The notes beneath the pieces are model-generated. The model made no database searches, was not told the DNA's origin, and worked only from the letters and a program-made list of their open reading frames with translations. From Moraxella equi (GTDB lineage: Bacteria; Pseudomonadota; Gammaproteobacteria; Pseudomonadales; Moraxellaceae): DNA of 20,628 nucleotides. Made by a program: the position numbers and the translations under genes. Position 1 is the first letter of the stretch. Each line of letters opens with the position of its first letter. The stretch is taken from contig NZ_MXAP01000007.1 of assembly GCF_002027555.1 (NCBI RefSeq), forward strand, positions 1 to 20,628. The letters run 5' to 3'. Below, one piece after another: positions 1-7,289 of this stretch.

Positions 1-73
1 GCGTATGACACACCGTTTTATTTTTTGGCTTAAAAATTAGTTTGGTGTACCATAATTTTCAAGCTCATCAACT

Positions 74-469
74 TTAATTTGTTTGGGATTGCACAAAATG
101 GTTTTTGAATTGGGTTTGTCTTGATTGACAATGACCCCTGCTTCTTTGTTTAGGTTCTGACAATTCTTTACCATTTTCGTCCAAATTAATCATACTAGAA
201 AAGACGGTGTAGGTATTGCCTTTATAAGGCATTGTCCAATAATACCCACTTTCTGCCTTCCAAGCCCCTTCTGTGTAGTCAATTTTATGTTTGGCAATAG
301 AAAAGTTAAGCTCGGTCTTTTTGCCTTTGCCAAACTCATAAGTAAAAGTATCGCCATTGTCCACCAATTTGACTTGTTTGCCATTGGTGGTATTGCACAA
401 AAACACCGTTTCAGCAAAGGCAGGGCTTGCCATTAAGGCAAGGATTAGCGGTAAAGCAAATTTTTTCAT
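74..469 (-). CDS. Small exported protein of unknown function, C-terminus frameshifted
   Basis: I do not recognise the family. The start at 469 is chosen over an upstream in-frame ATG at 532 because AAAAGGAAA lies just before it and the protein then begins with a clean signal peptide (MKKFALPLILALMASPAFA, cleavage after AFA). The mature part is about 110 residues, lysine-rich, with one Cys near its start (FLCN). After codon SEPKQ the open frame runs through non-conserved-looking residues to a stop at 74. Shifting frame by one base at about 146-152 instead gives a natural continuation (EAGVIVNQ, then ILCNPKQ) ending at TAA 37-39. That continuation carries a second Cys that could pair with the first. 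So the gene is probably a frameshifted copy of a protein that ended at 37, or the shift is a sequencing error. It is the last gene of a minus-strand cluster of exported proteins. Confidence 0.6.
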   Translation of the reverse strand: MKKFALPLILALMASPAFAETVFLCNTTNGKQVKLVDNGDTFTYEFGKGKKTELNFSIAKHKIDYTEGAWKAESGYYWTMPYKGNTYTVFSSMINLDENGKELSEPKQRSRGHCQSRQTQFKNHFVQSQTN

Positions 470-544
470 AAGATTTCCTTTTAAAGTTAAGGTTAATTGA
501 ATTGGAAAAAAGAATATCATTCCCCAATTCATTTTATTAAATCA

Positions 545-1348
545 TTATTGATAGCGTTTGTCTATGGTTTCAATCGCCTGATTTAAGTCTTGATAAAATT
601 GATAGGTTTGGCATATTTGCTGTTTTGATTCTAAGTCTGTTTCGGTGTCGCAAGACCCTTTTAAGAACTGCATTCTTTCGCTGTCTTTATATTCATCATA
701 AATTGCCAACGATTCACAACCGTCTTTATTACCATTATTACACGCCCGTTTTGCCCAGCCATAAGCATCAATGGCGTTTTGTGTGTGTTTGGTTAATTGC
801 TGGATTTTGTCATCATCTTGCACAATCCAAAAGAACAAACCAGAAAATCCCCCCAAATAGGCTTGGGCAGGGCTATATCCCATTTCGGCAGATTTTTTGA
901 TGTGATTAAAAAAGTCGTTTTCATTTTGATAAAGTTTCTCGGAAATATCTTTGGGTAATATTTCGGCAACTTGCGATAATACAAAATACGCAGGAGCAAA
1001 ACCATTTTCGCCAAGCTCTAATAATAAATCCACGCCTTTTTGAATATCGGCTTTATTTTCTTGATTGAGATAATAATATGCCAAATTCATTTTTGCGTGT
1101 GGTTGATTTAATTCACTGGCTTTTTTAAACCATATTAAGGCTTCATCAACTTTGGCATTATCCAATAACATCGTGGCATAATTATTCATCGCATTGGCAT
1201 TGCCATTTTCGGCAGATTTTTTATACCATTCTATCGCTTTTTTCTCATCTGTTTGGGTATGAACGCCCAACTCATACATTTTGGCAAGATGATATTGAGC
1301 ATCTTTGTCGCCTTTATTAGCTTTCTTTTCTACTTTTTTAAAATCCAT
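545..1348 (-). CDS. Sel1-like (TPR-type) repeat protein, body cut off from its signal peptide
   Basis: The 267-residue frame contains helical Sel1/TPR-type repeats: DAQYHLAKMYELG, KKAIEWYKKSAENGNANAM, EALIWFKKASELNQPHAKMNLAYYY and HIKKSAEMGYSPAQAYLGG. These fold into an alpha-solenoid that usually mediates protein-protein contacts in the periplasm. The ATG at 1348 has no convincing ribosome binding site. The same reading frame continues upstream for 11 codons (LLSANETALKA), meets a single TAA at 1382-1384, and then continues into a perfect signal peptide with a good Shine-Dalgarno site at 1501. The original gene therefore almost certainly ran 1501 to 545 and is interrupted by a nonsense codon. 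What can still be made is a leaderless cytoplasmic fragment, if anything. The Sel1 assignment is firm; the partner and role are unknown. Confidence 0.7.
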   Translation of the reverse strand: MDFKKVEKKANKGDKDAQYHLAKMYELGVHTQTDEKKAIEWYKKSAENGNANAMNNYATMLLDNAKVDEALIWFKKASELNQPHAKMNLAYYYLNQENKADIQKGVDLLLELGENGFAPAYFVLSQVAEILPKDISEKLYQNENDFFNHIKKSAEMGYSPAQAYLGGFSGLFFWIVQDDDKIQQLTKHTQNAIDAYGWAKRACNNGNKDGCESLAIYDEYKDSERMQFLKGSCDTETDLESKQQICQTYQFYQDLNQAIETIDKRYQ

Positions 1349-1381
1349 CGCTTTTAAAGCGGTTTCATTGGCGGATAATAA

Positions 1382-1501
1382 TTACCCGTGTGCGTCAAAA
1401 TCACCATAAGTGGTGCGGATAATGTCAGGCTGTACCTTTGCTATGGCAGGGCTAGAAAATAGGGCGGTGGCAAACATGGCGGATAAGAGAAGTTTTTTCA
1501 T
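1382..1501 (-). pseudogene. Orphaned signal-peptide exon-like 5' part of the Sel1 gene
   Basis: ATG at 1501 is preceded by AAGGA at 6-nt spacing and encodes 39 residues: a signal peptide MKKLLLSAMFATALFSSPAIA, then KVQPDIIRTTYGDFDAHG and TAA at 1382-1384. The frame after the TAA is exactly the frame of the downstream Sel1 protein, so this is its 5' end, separated by one stop codon. A C-to-T change in a CAA codon would produce this stop, but the ancestral codon is not known. Confidence 0.75.
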
Positions 1502-1552
1502 AAATAGTCCTTAAAAATTATGGGTTTAAATTTTTTGATTTTTCAATCAAAC

Positions 1553-2119
1553 TTACTGCATTTGGCTTGATTTGCTCCATTCATTATCATCAAATTGGTC
1601 AAAACTTTGATGAATGTACTTATCTTTAACAAAGCCTTTTAATTGTGCTTTACTTATGTTTAATGCGGTAAAACCCATCGCATAAGGGGCGATTTCATAA
1701 GGAATATAGACAAAAGTCATGCCTTTTGGCGAAAAGTAAAAATTATCCGTGATGTTAAATTCCCAAAAGTCAAAATGGTTTTGCACTTCATCGTCCGTCA
1801 GCCCCATTTTGATTTTTAGCTCTTTTGTGAATTGTTGTTTTAATAAATTTTCCAGTTCAGATTTTTTGGCAGGATTTATAAGCACATCATCAAGTTTTAG
1901 GCGTTTTTTGCCCGTCAAATCCATCACATAAAATTGCACAGACGGCATACCGTGTGCCCCAAAGTCAAACAAATAATCTTCACGGACAATCTGCACGGTT
2001 TTGTCAGATACGCTGATTAATTCGGCATCGCTTAACAAGTAATAAGATAAGGGGCTATCAGGATTTTCGCTAAAATATTCGCTCGTCCATTCGCTAGAAT
2101 CGTCAAAAGATGTTTGCAA
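1553..2119 (-). CDS. DUF3298-domain (RsiV-type) protein, N-terminally truncated
   Basis: The 188-residue product carries the hallmarks of the C-terminal DUF3298 domain found in exported lipoproteins and in RsiV: a GAHGMPS motif near residue 55, followed by a strand (VQFYVMDLTGKKRLKLDD), and near the end FYFSPKGMTFVYIPYEIAPYA. Members usually have a signal peptide and an N-terminal DUF4163-like half. Here neither is present, and the only start is a TTG at 2119 with AAGGA too close to be useful. The frame is also the same as that of the upstream substrate-binding protein, whose TAA lies 21 nt away. This looks like a gene whose 5' half was deleted and whose remainder now sits behind the upstream gene. 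It may still be translated by reinitiation. The domain call is good; expression is doubtful. Confidence 0.6.
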   Translation of the reverse strand: MQTSFDDSSEWTSEYFSENPDSPLSYYLLSDAELISVSDKTVQIVREDYLFDFGAHGMPSVQFYVMDLTGKKRLKLDDVLINPAKKSELENLLKQQFTKELKIKMGLTDDEVQNHFDFWEFNITDNFYFSPKGMTFVYIPYEIAPYAMGFTALNISKAQLKGFVKDKYIHQSFDQFDDNEWSKSSQMQ

Positions 2120-2140
2120 TATCCTTTTGTGGCATGAACT

Positions 2141-3172
2141 TTATTCTTTACGTGGCACGCTATCTACATCAATGGCGTCTTTCATGAGTTCATCGCTGAT
2201 GGTTACGCCTTGATTTTGGGCGTGTTTGGGGCTGACGTAGAGCGTGAGTTTGTTCATGACCTCAGGGGCGATGTCGGTAGGCTTAGTGCCGTCTAGGGTC
2301 TGGGCGACCAGTTTGGCGGTGGTTACGCCAAAATCAAAATCATTAACCCCAAGCCCTGCACTCGCCCCACGTCTGACGCTAAACTCATCGGATGCGATGA
2401 CAGGGATTTTTAACTCATTGGCAACCCCAACCATCGCCTCCATTGCCGATGCCACGCCATTGTCAAGTGATGTATAAATCAAATCGGCACGCTCGTCCAA
2501 AGCACGAGTGGCGGCAGCGACATCGGCCGAGCGGTTGGCAGGCACGTCCACAAGGGTCATCCCACGTTTGGGAAGTTCGATGGCAAGCTGTTCTTTGATG
2601 GCTACAGAGTTTGCCTCACCGGGGCTATATACAAAGCCGATACGCTTGGCACCAGGCTTGATTTGGGTGAATAAATCAAGCTGTGGTTCAAGCGGTAGCT
2701 GGCTAGACAGTCCAGTGATGTTAGCTTGTAGGGCTTGGTTGTTATTGTCGATAAGTTTGGCCGCCACAGGGTCGGAGACAGCGGTGTAAATCAGGGGAAT
2801 GCTCTGGGTTGCTGCCGCCAGACTCTGGGCGGTGGGAGTGGTGATGGCAACGATGGCATCAGGGGTGTCGGCAGCGAACTGCTTGGAGATTTGCCCCATG
2901 GTCGCCATGTTACCCTGTGCTGATTGGAAATTTACCGTCAGATTTTGTCCTTCTTGGTAGCCATGTTGCCCCAAGCCATAAATCACCCCTTTTCTGATGT
3001 CGTCAAGCGATGGGTGTTCCACAATGGCACTAATGGCAATGGTTTTGGGGGCTTTTTGGGTGGTGGTGTCTTGGGCAATCTCTTCGGCAGGCGTGGCGGT
3101 AGGTTTGTCATTACCACAGCCAGTCAGTAGGGCGATGGCAAGCGTTAAGGCAGATAAGGCGTACGTTTTCAT
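2141..3172 (-). CDS. ABC transporter substrate-binding lipoprotein (ABC_sub_bind / TrpX-like)
   Basis: The 343-residue protein begins with a lipoprotein signal and lipobox LLTGC (Cys19), then a low-complexity Thr/Ala/Gln linker and a two-lobe periplasmic binding fold. Recognisable segments of the ABC_sub_bind family (Pfam PF04392) are AISAIVEHPSLDDIRKG, PDAIVAITTPTAQSLA, PLIYTAVSDPVAAKL, IGFVYSPGEANS, LIYTSLDNGVAS and IPVIASDEFSVRRGA. Family members such as TrpX bind aromatic amino acids, and others bind nucleosides or sugars; the ligand cannot be read here. A membrane permease and an ATPase normally sit beside this gene. None is present within the window: the neighbours are a truncated DUF3298 gene downstream and divergent ftsY upstream. 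Its transporter must be encoded elsewhere or be missing. Confidence 0.85.
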   Translation of the reverse strand: MKTYALSALTLAIALLTGCGNDKPTATPAEEIAQDTTTQKAPKTIAISAIVEHPSLDDIRKGVIYGLGQHGYQEGQNLTVNFQSAQGNMATMGQISKQFAADTPDAIVAITTPTAQSLAAATQSIPLIYTAVSDPVAAKLIDNNNQALQANITGLSSQLPLEPQLDLFTQIKPGAKRIGFVYSPGEANSVAIKEQLAIELPKRGMTLVDVPANRSADVAAATRALDERADLIYTSLDNGVASAMEAMVGVANELKIPVIASDEFSVRRGASAGLGVNDFDFGVTTAKLVAQTLDGTKPTDIAPEVMNKLTLYVSPKHAQNQGVTISDELMKDAIDVDSVPRKE

Positions 3173-3340
3173 AAAAATCCTTAATAGGTAAGTACACTAA
3201 AAATTTGGATAATTTAACACATTTAACCCAAAAAAACAGCGGTTTTTGTAAAAATATTGTCATTTTGTCATCGCTAAATTTAATTATATCCAAAAATATG
3301 CTATTATTAATCGCAAATTTAATAAGATGAGCAAACAGAC

Positions 3341-4279
3341 ATGAACGAGAATAAAAGCGGATTTTTTGCCCGCATGAAAGCAGGATTATCCAAATCCAGT
3401 AAGAATTTATCAGAAGGTCTGATGAATGTCCTAGTCGGTGGCAAAGAGATTGATGATGAGTTGTTAGAAGAAGTCGAAGACCAGCTTCTGGTGGCGGACA
3501 TTGGCGTGGATGCGACCAATCGGATTATCACGAGCCTAACCGAGCAGACGGCACGGGGCGATTTGATTTATTCGCATTCGTTATATAAAGCCCTAAAAAA
3601 AGAGCTTGTAGAAATCCTAGAACCCAAAGTTGCCCCGCTTATCATTGACACGAGCAAAAAGCCGTTTGTGATTCTTATGGTGGGGGTTAATGGCGTAGGT
3701 AAAACCACGACCATTGGCAAACTTGCCAAACGCTTACAGGGCGAAGGCAAATCGGTCATGCTCGCAGCAGGCGACACGTTTCGGGCGGCAGCGACCGAAC
3801 AGCTTCAAGTGTGGGGCGAGCGTAATGGCATTCCTGTGGTGGCACAGGGGCAGGGTTCGGACAGTGCGTCGGTGATTTTTGATGCCATGCAATCGGCTAA
3901 GGCAAAGGGCATTGACGTGCTCATTGCCGATACCGCAGGGCGACTACAAAACAAAACGTATCTCATGAACGAGCTTGAAAAAGTCATTCGTGTCATGAAA
4001 AAAGCAGACGAAACCGCCCCACATGAGTGCATGATTGTACTGGATGCTGGCACGGGTCAAAATGCCATTAGTCAAGTCAATCTATTTAGCGAAGTCGCCC
4101 CATTATCGGGTGTTACCATTACCAAACTGGACGGCACGGCAAAAGGCGGTGTGGTCTTTAATGTCGCCCAGACGACCGATGTCCCCATTCGCTTTATCGG
4201 CGTGGGCGAGCAGATTGATGATTTACAGCCCTTTGACCCCAAAGAGTTTGTAGATGCACTCATCAGCGAAGAAAAATAA
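3341..4279 (+). CDS. ftsY: Signal recognition particle receptor FtsY
   Basis: FtsY is the membrane-docked GTPase that receives SRP-ribosome complexes and hands them to SecYEG. The NG domain is complete: G1 GVNGVGKTTT (residues 115-124), DTFRAAATEQ (145-154), G3 DTAGR (197-201), G4 TKLDGTAKGG (261-270) and closing GVGE (287-290). The N-terminus is short, with an amphipathic FFARMKAGLSKS membrane-targeting segment, and it lacks the long acidic A domain of the E. coli protein (312 versus nearly 500 residues). The ATG at 3341 has only a weak ribosome binding site. A five-codon frame ATG-AGC-AAA-CAG-ACA-TGA (3327-3344) overlaps this start and could couple translation. The gene is followed by a terminator-like hairpin, so it appears to be a single transcription unit. 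Confidence 0.97.
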   Translation: MNENKSGFFARMKAGLSKSSKNLSEGLMNVLVGGKEIDDELLEEVEDQLLVADIGVDATNRIITSLTEQTARGDLIYSHSLYKALKKELVEILEPKVAPLIIDTSKKPFVILMVGVNGVGKTTTIGKLAKRLQGEGKSVMLAAGDTFRAAATEQLQVWGERNGIPVVAQGQGSDSASVIFDAMQSAKAKGIDVLIADTAGRLQNKTYLMNELEKVIRVMKKADETAPHECMIVLDAGTGQNAISQVNLFSEVAPLSGVTITKLDGTAKGGVVFNVAQTTDVPIRFIGVGEQIDDLQPFDPKEFVDALISEEK

Positions 4280-4281
4280 CA

Positions 4282-4306
4282 AAAAGGCGAATGTATTTCA
4301 CCTTTT
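4282..4306 (+). terminator. Hairpin terminator after ftsY
   Basis: Three bases after the ftsY stop there is an inverted repeat, AAAAGG-C-GAA / TTC-A-CCTTTT, with a 5-nt loop and one C/A mismatch. Its right arm ends in a short T run. This is consistent with an intrinsic terminator of moderate strength. Confidence 0.5.
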
Positions 4307-4308
4307 AT

Positions 4309-4576
4309 TAGGGCGTGCCTACCATTGATAATATCTTATAAAATAAGATGAAAACCTGACAATTTCAATCAATTTTTGCATGAAAAATGGCTATCCAACC
4401 ACTTAATTTTAAAAGTTAAGTTAAAATTCTAAAAATTTACCTGATTGAAGTGGTCGGATTGTTTTTCTGCGTCAAAAACTTGCCTGATAGAATGGCTATC
4501 AGTCTACATTTTTTCCTTGAAAAACGTGCGATTTTTCTCATTTTTCATTGCAAGTACCAAAGTTCAATACGCCCTA
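4309..4576 (+). repeat. 268-bp structured MITE-like repeat, copy 1 (upstream of ogt)
   Basis: This non-coding block is flanked by TA on both sides. It starts TAGGGCGTGCCTACC and ends with ACGCCCTA, imperfect terminal inverted repeats. Inside are a long imperfect stem (about 4395-4406 with 4446-4457) and a perfect 7-bp hairpin CTGATAG/CTATCAG (4484-4502). There is also a GAAAAA/TTTTTC hairpin around 4519-4537. The same layout, orientation and exact length recur at 5144-5411. No transposase is encoded, so it would have been moved in trans. Its right end is 24 nt upstream of the ogt start codon and so probably contributes the ogt 5' untranslated region. Confidence 0.75.
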
Positions 4577-4599
4577 TATAGGATAAATTAAAAGAAATC

Positions 4600-5127
4600 A
4601 TGATAACCACGCATTATTATCCGCCCATAGATTTGCCGATGATAACTTTGACGGTCAAAGACGGCAGGTTATTGGCGTTAGATTGGTATAACGACAAAAC
4701 TGCCCAAATTTTTGACAAATTAAATCAGCATGCGGTTTTTATAAAACAGGCGGAGTTAAAAGATATTGATAAAAACCAATCGATTGCCTTGCAAACCACT
4801 GCTCAATTAGATGAATATTTTAAAGGCAAGCGTACGGCATTTGAATTACCGCTTGATTTATCGCATGGCACTGATTTTCAAATAAAAGTTTGGCAAACGC
4901 TTTGTAAAATCCCTTATGGACACACGATAAGTTATAAAGAGCTGGCAAGTATGATAAATAAGCCCACCGCACATCGGGCGTGTGCCAACGCCAATGGCAA
5001 AAACCTAATCTCGCTCATCGTGCCATGTCATCGTGTGATAGCGTCCGATGGCACACTCGGCGGATATACAGGTGGGGTGTCAATTAAGCGAATATTGCTT
5101 GATTTGGAGAGTAAGAATTTGATATAA
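4600..5127 (+). CDS. ogt: Methylated-DNA--protein-cysteine methyltransferase (Ogt type)
   Basis: This is a suicide repair protein that transfers the alkyl group from O6-alkylguanine (and O4-alkylthymine) in DNA to its own cysteine. The 175-residue length is typical. The N-terminal ribonuclease-H-like domain is followed by the helix-turn-helix DNA-binding part starting at YGHTISYKELA (106-116). The acceptor motif VPCHRVI has the active Cys at residue 143, NGKN (132-135) is the hinge, and GGYTGG (154-159) closes the active site. A putative arginine finger lies in HRACANANG (R126). The ribosome binding site is weak (AAAAGAAA). The gene stands alone between two 268-bp MITE-like repeats, so it may be transcribed from a promoter inside the first copy. 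No ada-type regulator is nearby. Confidence 0.95.
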   Translation: MITTHYYPPIDLPMITLTVKDGRLLALDWYNDKTAQIFDKLNQHAVFIKQAELKDIDKNQSIALQTTAQLDEYFKGKRTAFELPLDLSHGTDFQIKVWQTLCKIPYGHTISYKELASMINKPTAHRACANANGKNLISLIVPCHRVIASDGTLGGYTGGVSIKRILLDLESKNLI

Positions 5128-5143
5128 AAACCCAAAAACTTTA

Positions 5144-5411
5144 TAGGGAGTGCCTGCCCTTTATAACACTATTTACAATATAGAAATATTTTAGAAATAG
5201 ACTAATCATTTTTGCATGAAAAATGGCTATCCGACCACTTAATTTAAAAAATCAAGTTAAAACTCTTAAAATTTACCCAGTTAAGTGGTCGGATTATGGC
5301 TCGAAGTCAAAAACTTGTCTGATAGAATGACTATCAGCTTTCACTTTCTCCTTGAAAAACGTGCGATTTTTCGTGATTTTCATTGCGAATACAAAAGGCA
5401 GGCACGCCCTA
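5144..5411 (+). repeat. 268-bp structured MITE-like repeat, copy 2 (downstream of ogt)
   Basis: It has the same length, orientation and internal layout as the copy at 4309-4576. The terminal inverted repeats are better preserved here: left TAGGGAGTGCCTGCC against right GGCAGGCACGCCCTA, 14 of 15 matching. A perfect 12-bp internal stem CCGACCACTTAA (5231-5242) pairs with TTAAGTGGTCGG (5281-5292). The hairpin CTGATAG/CTATCAG is at 5319-5337. TA flanks both ends, compatible with TA-targeting transposition. It begins 17 nt after the ogt stop. Confidence 0.75.
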
Positions 5412-5429
5412 ATATTTGAATCGGAAAAT

Positions 5430-5494
5430 GTAGGGTGGGTTATATCCAGTTTAAATGCCAATAATGTCATAGGCAAAATATAACCCAGCTCTAC
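5430..5494. repeat. REPIN-like element (GTAG ... CTAC), 65 nt
   Basis: GTAGGGTGGGTTATAT (5430-5445) is mirrored by ATATAACCCAGCTCTAC (5478-5494), with a loop of about 32 nt. The GTAG foot and inverted paired arms match the layout of the other short repeats in this window. It lies just past the msrAB stop and could also act as a 3' stem for that transcript. Confidence 0.55.
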
Positions 5495-5510
5495 AATCTT
5501 TATACAAAAT

Positions 5511-7196
5511 TTACGGTCTGGCAGGTAAAATAAGTGGCAATAAAGCTCCATAACCCTCTTTTTGCATCTGTGCTTTTGGTATGAATTTTAGTGCATTGCC
5601 ATTGATACAATAACGCAAACCCCCCCTGTCTTGCGGCCCATCAGTAAATACATGTCCCAAATGTGAATCCGCCACTCTTGAACGCACTTCTGTGCGAATC
5701 ATATTATAACTGTCGTCTTTGTGTTCGGTGATGACCTCTGGGGTGATGGGTTTTGTAAAGCTTGGCCAACCACAGCGAGAATTGTATTTGTCGGTAGATA
5801 AAAATAAAGGTTCACCACTAACAACATCTACATACAAGCCGTCATCAAATAATTGGTCATAGTCATGACTAAATGCCCATTCTGTTTTTGCTTGTTGCGT
5901 GATGCGATATTGGGCATCGGTTAGGGTTTGTTTTAAATTGTCTTTATCAAAATTTTGATAGCGTGTTGGGTCTAATGCTTCATCAACGGTCTTTGCCTCA
6001 GCCAAAGTATTGGGGCTGTTTTTGGTGATTTTTTTATTGGCAAGACTTAAATCAACATGACAATAACCGTCAGGGTTTTTGGTAAGATAATCTTGATGGT
6101 AGTTTTCTGCCATGCTAAAATTGGATAACGGCAGGTTTTCAACGGCAATTTTTTGTTGGTACTTATCTTGTAAGGCGTTTAGTGCTTTATCAATGACCGC
6201 TTTATCTTGTGTATTGACGTAATAAATGCCCGTGCGGTACTGTATGCCACGGTCATTGCCTTGCTTGTTGATGCTGGTGGGGTCAATAATGCGAAAATAG
6301 TACTGTAATAATGTATCTAAATCCATTTTGTCAGCATCATATGTTACCTTGACGGTCTCGGCATGACCTGAACCTCTGATGACCTCCTCATAGCTTGGAT
6401 TTGGTAGATTTGGACTGCCATTGGCATAGCCACTTACCGCATCCAAAACGCCGTCAATGCGTTCCATATAAGCCTCAACACCCCAAAAACAGCCCCCTGC
6501 TAAATAGATGGTGCTCACGTTAGCCGTATTGCCATTACTGTTGTAATAGTTAGTGTTTTGGCTGGGTCGGGTCATGGTGCTGTTTTGTGTTTTTAAGGCT
6601 TCTAGAGTATTAGGATTATCTGCCAAATAGTTCATTTGTTCTTGGCTTAGATTTCCCCTGTTAAGATACACAAGTTTACCGTGTTTGTCTAATATTGCCC
6701 AACTTGGATAGGCTTGTACGCCCAGCTGAGTGATGATTTTTGCTTCTGTGTCAATTAGTACAGGTAAGGTGGGATAGTCTGCTTGCAATACTTGATACCA
6801 ATCTTTAAAGGCCTGAGTGGGTTTTTCTCCAAGGTGATTTGGGCTGACAACAGTAACAATATTAAAGTCTGAAAATTTGGGGTCGTTGTGCCAGTCTTGT
6901 GTTTCTTGTAGTGTGCCTAGGCACAGAGGGCACCAACTTGCCCAGAATTTTACCAATGTGGGTTTATTTGGGTTGATGACATCTTTGCCTGTATCGCCCA
7001 ATCCTGAGGTTATCTGAGGTAAGTTGTGCAGTTGCAATAACAGTTCATTGGGTAATACATCGCTGCTTTGGTGTAGTTCGGTTTGGTTGCCATGATGGTC
7101 ACCGATGCCTTTGCCACAAGCGATGAGCGTAAAGATGCTTGTGGTGGCACTAAGTCCAAAAATGCCAATATTTTTGATGAATCGTTTGGAAAACAT
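5511..7196 (-). CDS. msrAB: Three-domain methionine sulfoxide reductase lipoprotein MsrAB (thioredoxin-MsrA-MsrB)
   Basis: This envelope enzyme reduces both S- and R-methionine sulfoxides in oxidised proteins. In order, a lipoprotein signal with LIAC (Cys27) is followed by a thioredoxin/TlpA-like domain with redox motif WCPLC (Cys89/Cys92). An MsrA domain has catalytic GCFWG (Cys236) and a probable resolving Cys379 (DGYCH). An MsrB domain has SRCGWPSF (Cys475) and catalytic RYCIN (Cys530). The MsrB part lacks the two CxxC zinc pairs, as in the Neisseria PilB/MsrAB enzymes. The length, 561 residues, matches those proteins at about 520. The N-terminal domain normally takes electrons from a DsbD-type membrane reductase, not seen here. 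The gene is on the same strand as ahcY, 93 nt downstream. The lipobox suggests membrane anchoring facing the periplasm or surface. Confidence 0.96.
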   Translation of the reverse strand: MFSKRFIKNIGIFGLSATTSIFTLIACGKGIGDHHGNQTELHQSSDVLPNELLLQLHNLPQITSGLGDTGKDVINPNKPTLVKFWASWCPLCLGTLQETQDWHNDPKFSDFNIVTVVSPNHLGEKPTQAFKDWYQVLQADYPTLPVLIDTEAKIITQLGVQAYPSWAILDKHGKLVYLNRGNLSQEQMNYLADNPNTLEALKTQNSTMTRPSQNTNYYNSNGNTANVSTIYLAGGCFWGVEAYMERIDGVLDAVSGYANGSPNLPNPSYEEVIRGSGHAETVKVTYDADKMDLDTLLQYYFRIIDPTSINKQGNDRGIQYRTGIYYVNTQDKAVIDKALNALQDKYQQKIAVENLPLSNFSMAENYHQDYLTKNPDGYCHVDLSLANKKITKNSPNTLAEAKTVDEALDPTRYQNFDKDNLKQTLTDAQYRITQQAKTEWAFSHDYDQLFDDGLYVDVVSGEPLFLSTDKYNSRCGWPSFTKPITPEVITEHKDDSYNMIRTEVRSRVADSHLGHVFTDGPQDRGGLRYCINGNALKFIPKAQMQKEGYGALLPLILPARP

Positions 7197-7230
7197 GCTT
7201 AATTTACCCCTGTTGTAATCTATTATCTAA

Positions 7231-7276
7231 ATGGTGTCGCCAGCTGTTTTTATCAATGATGCACGTGCGACACCAT
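7231..7276. other. Perfect 9-bp inverted repeat between ahcY and msrAB
   Basis: ATGGTGTCG (7231-7239) and CGACACCAT (7268-7276) are exact reverse complements separated by 28 nt, lying between the ahcY stop and the msrAB start. It lacks a T tract on the minus strand, so it is not a typical terminator. It could be an operator or a repeat remnant. Confidence 0.4.
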
Positions 7277-7289
7277 GCCTATGTTACGT

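Noticed and set aside
4309..5411. A classical composite transposon carrying ogt
   Set aside because: Neither flanking repeat encodes a transposase and ogt is a common core repair gene, so the bracketing may be two independent insertions.
5294..5551. An 85-codon minus-strand frame across the second MITE-like repeat and the end of msrAB
   Set aside because: It lies over repeat DNA, has no ribosome binding site or recognisable domain, and overlaps the msrAB stop region. It is most likely a chance frame.
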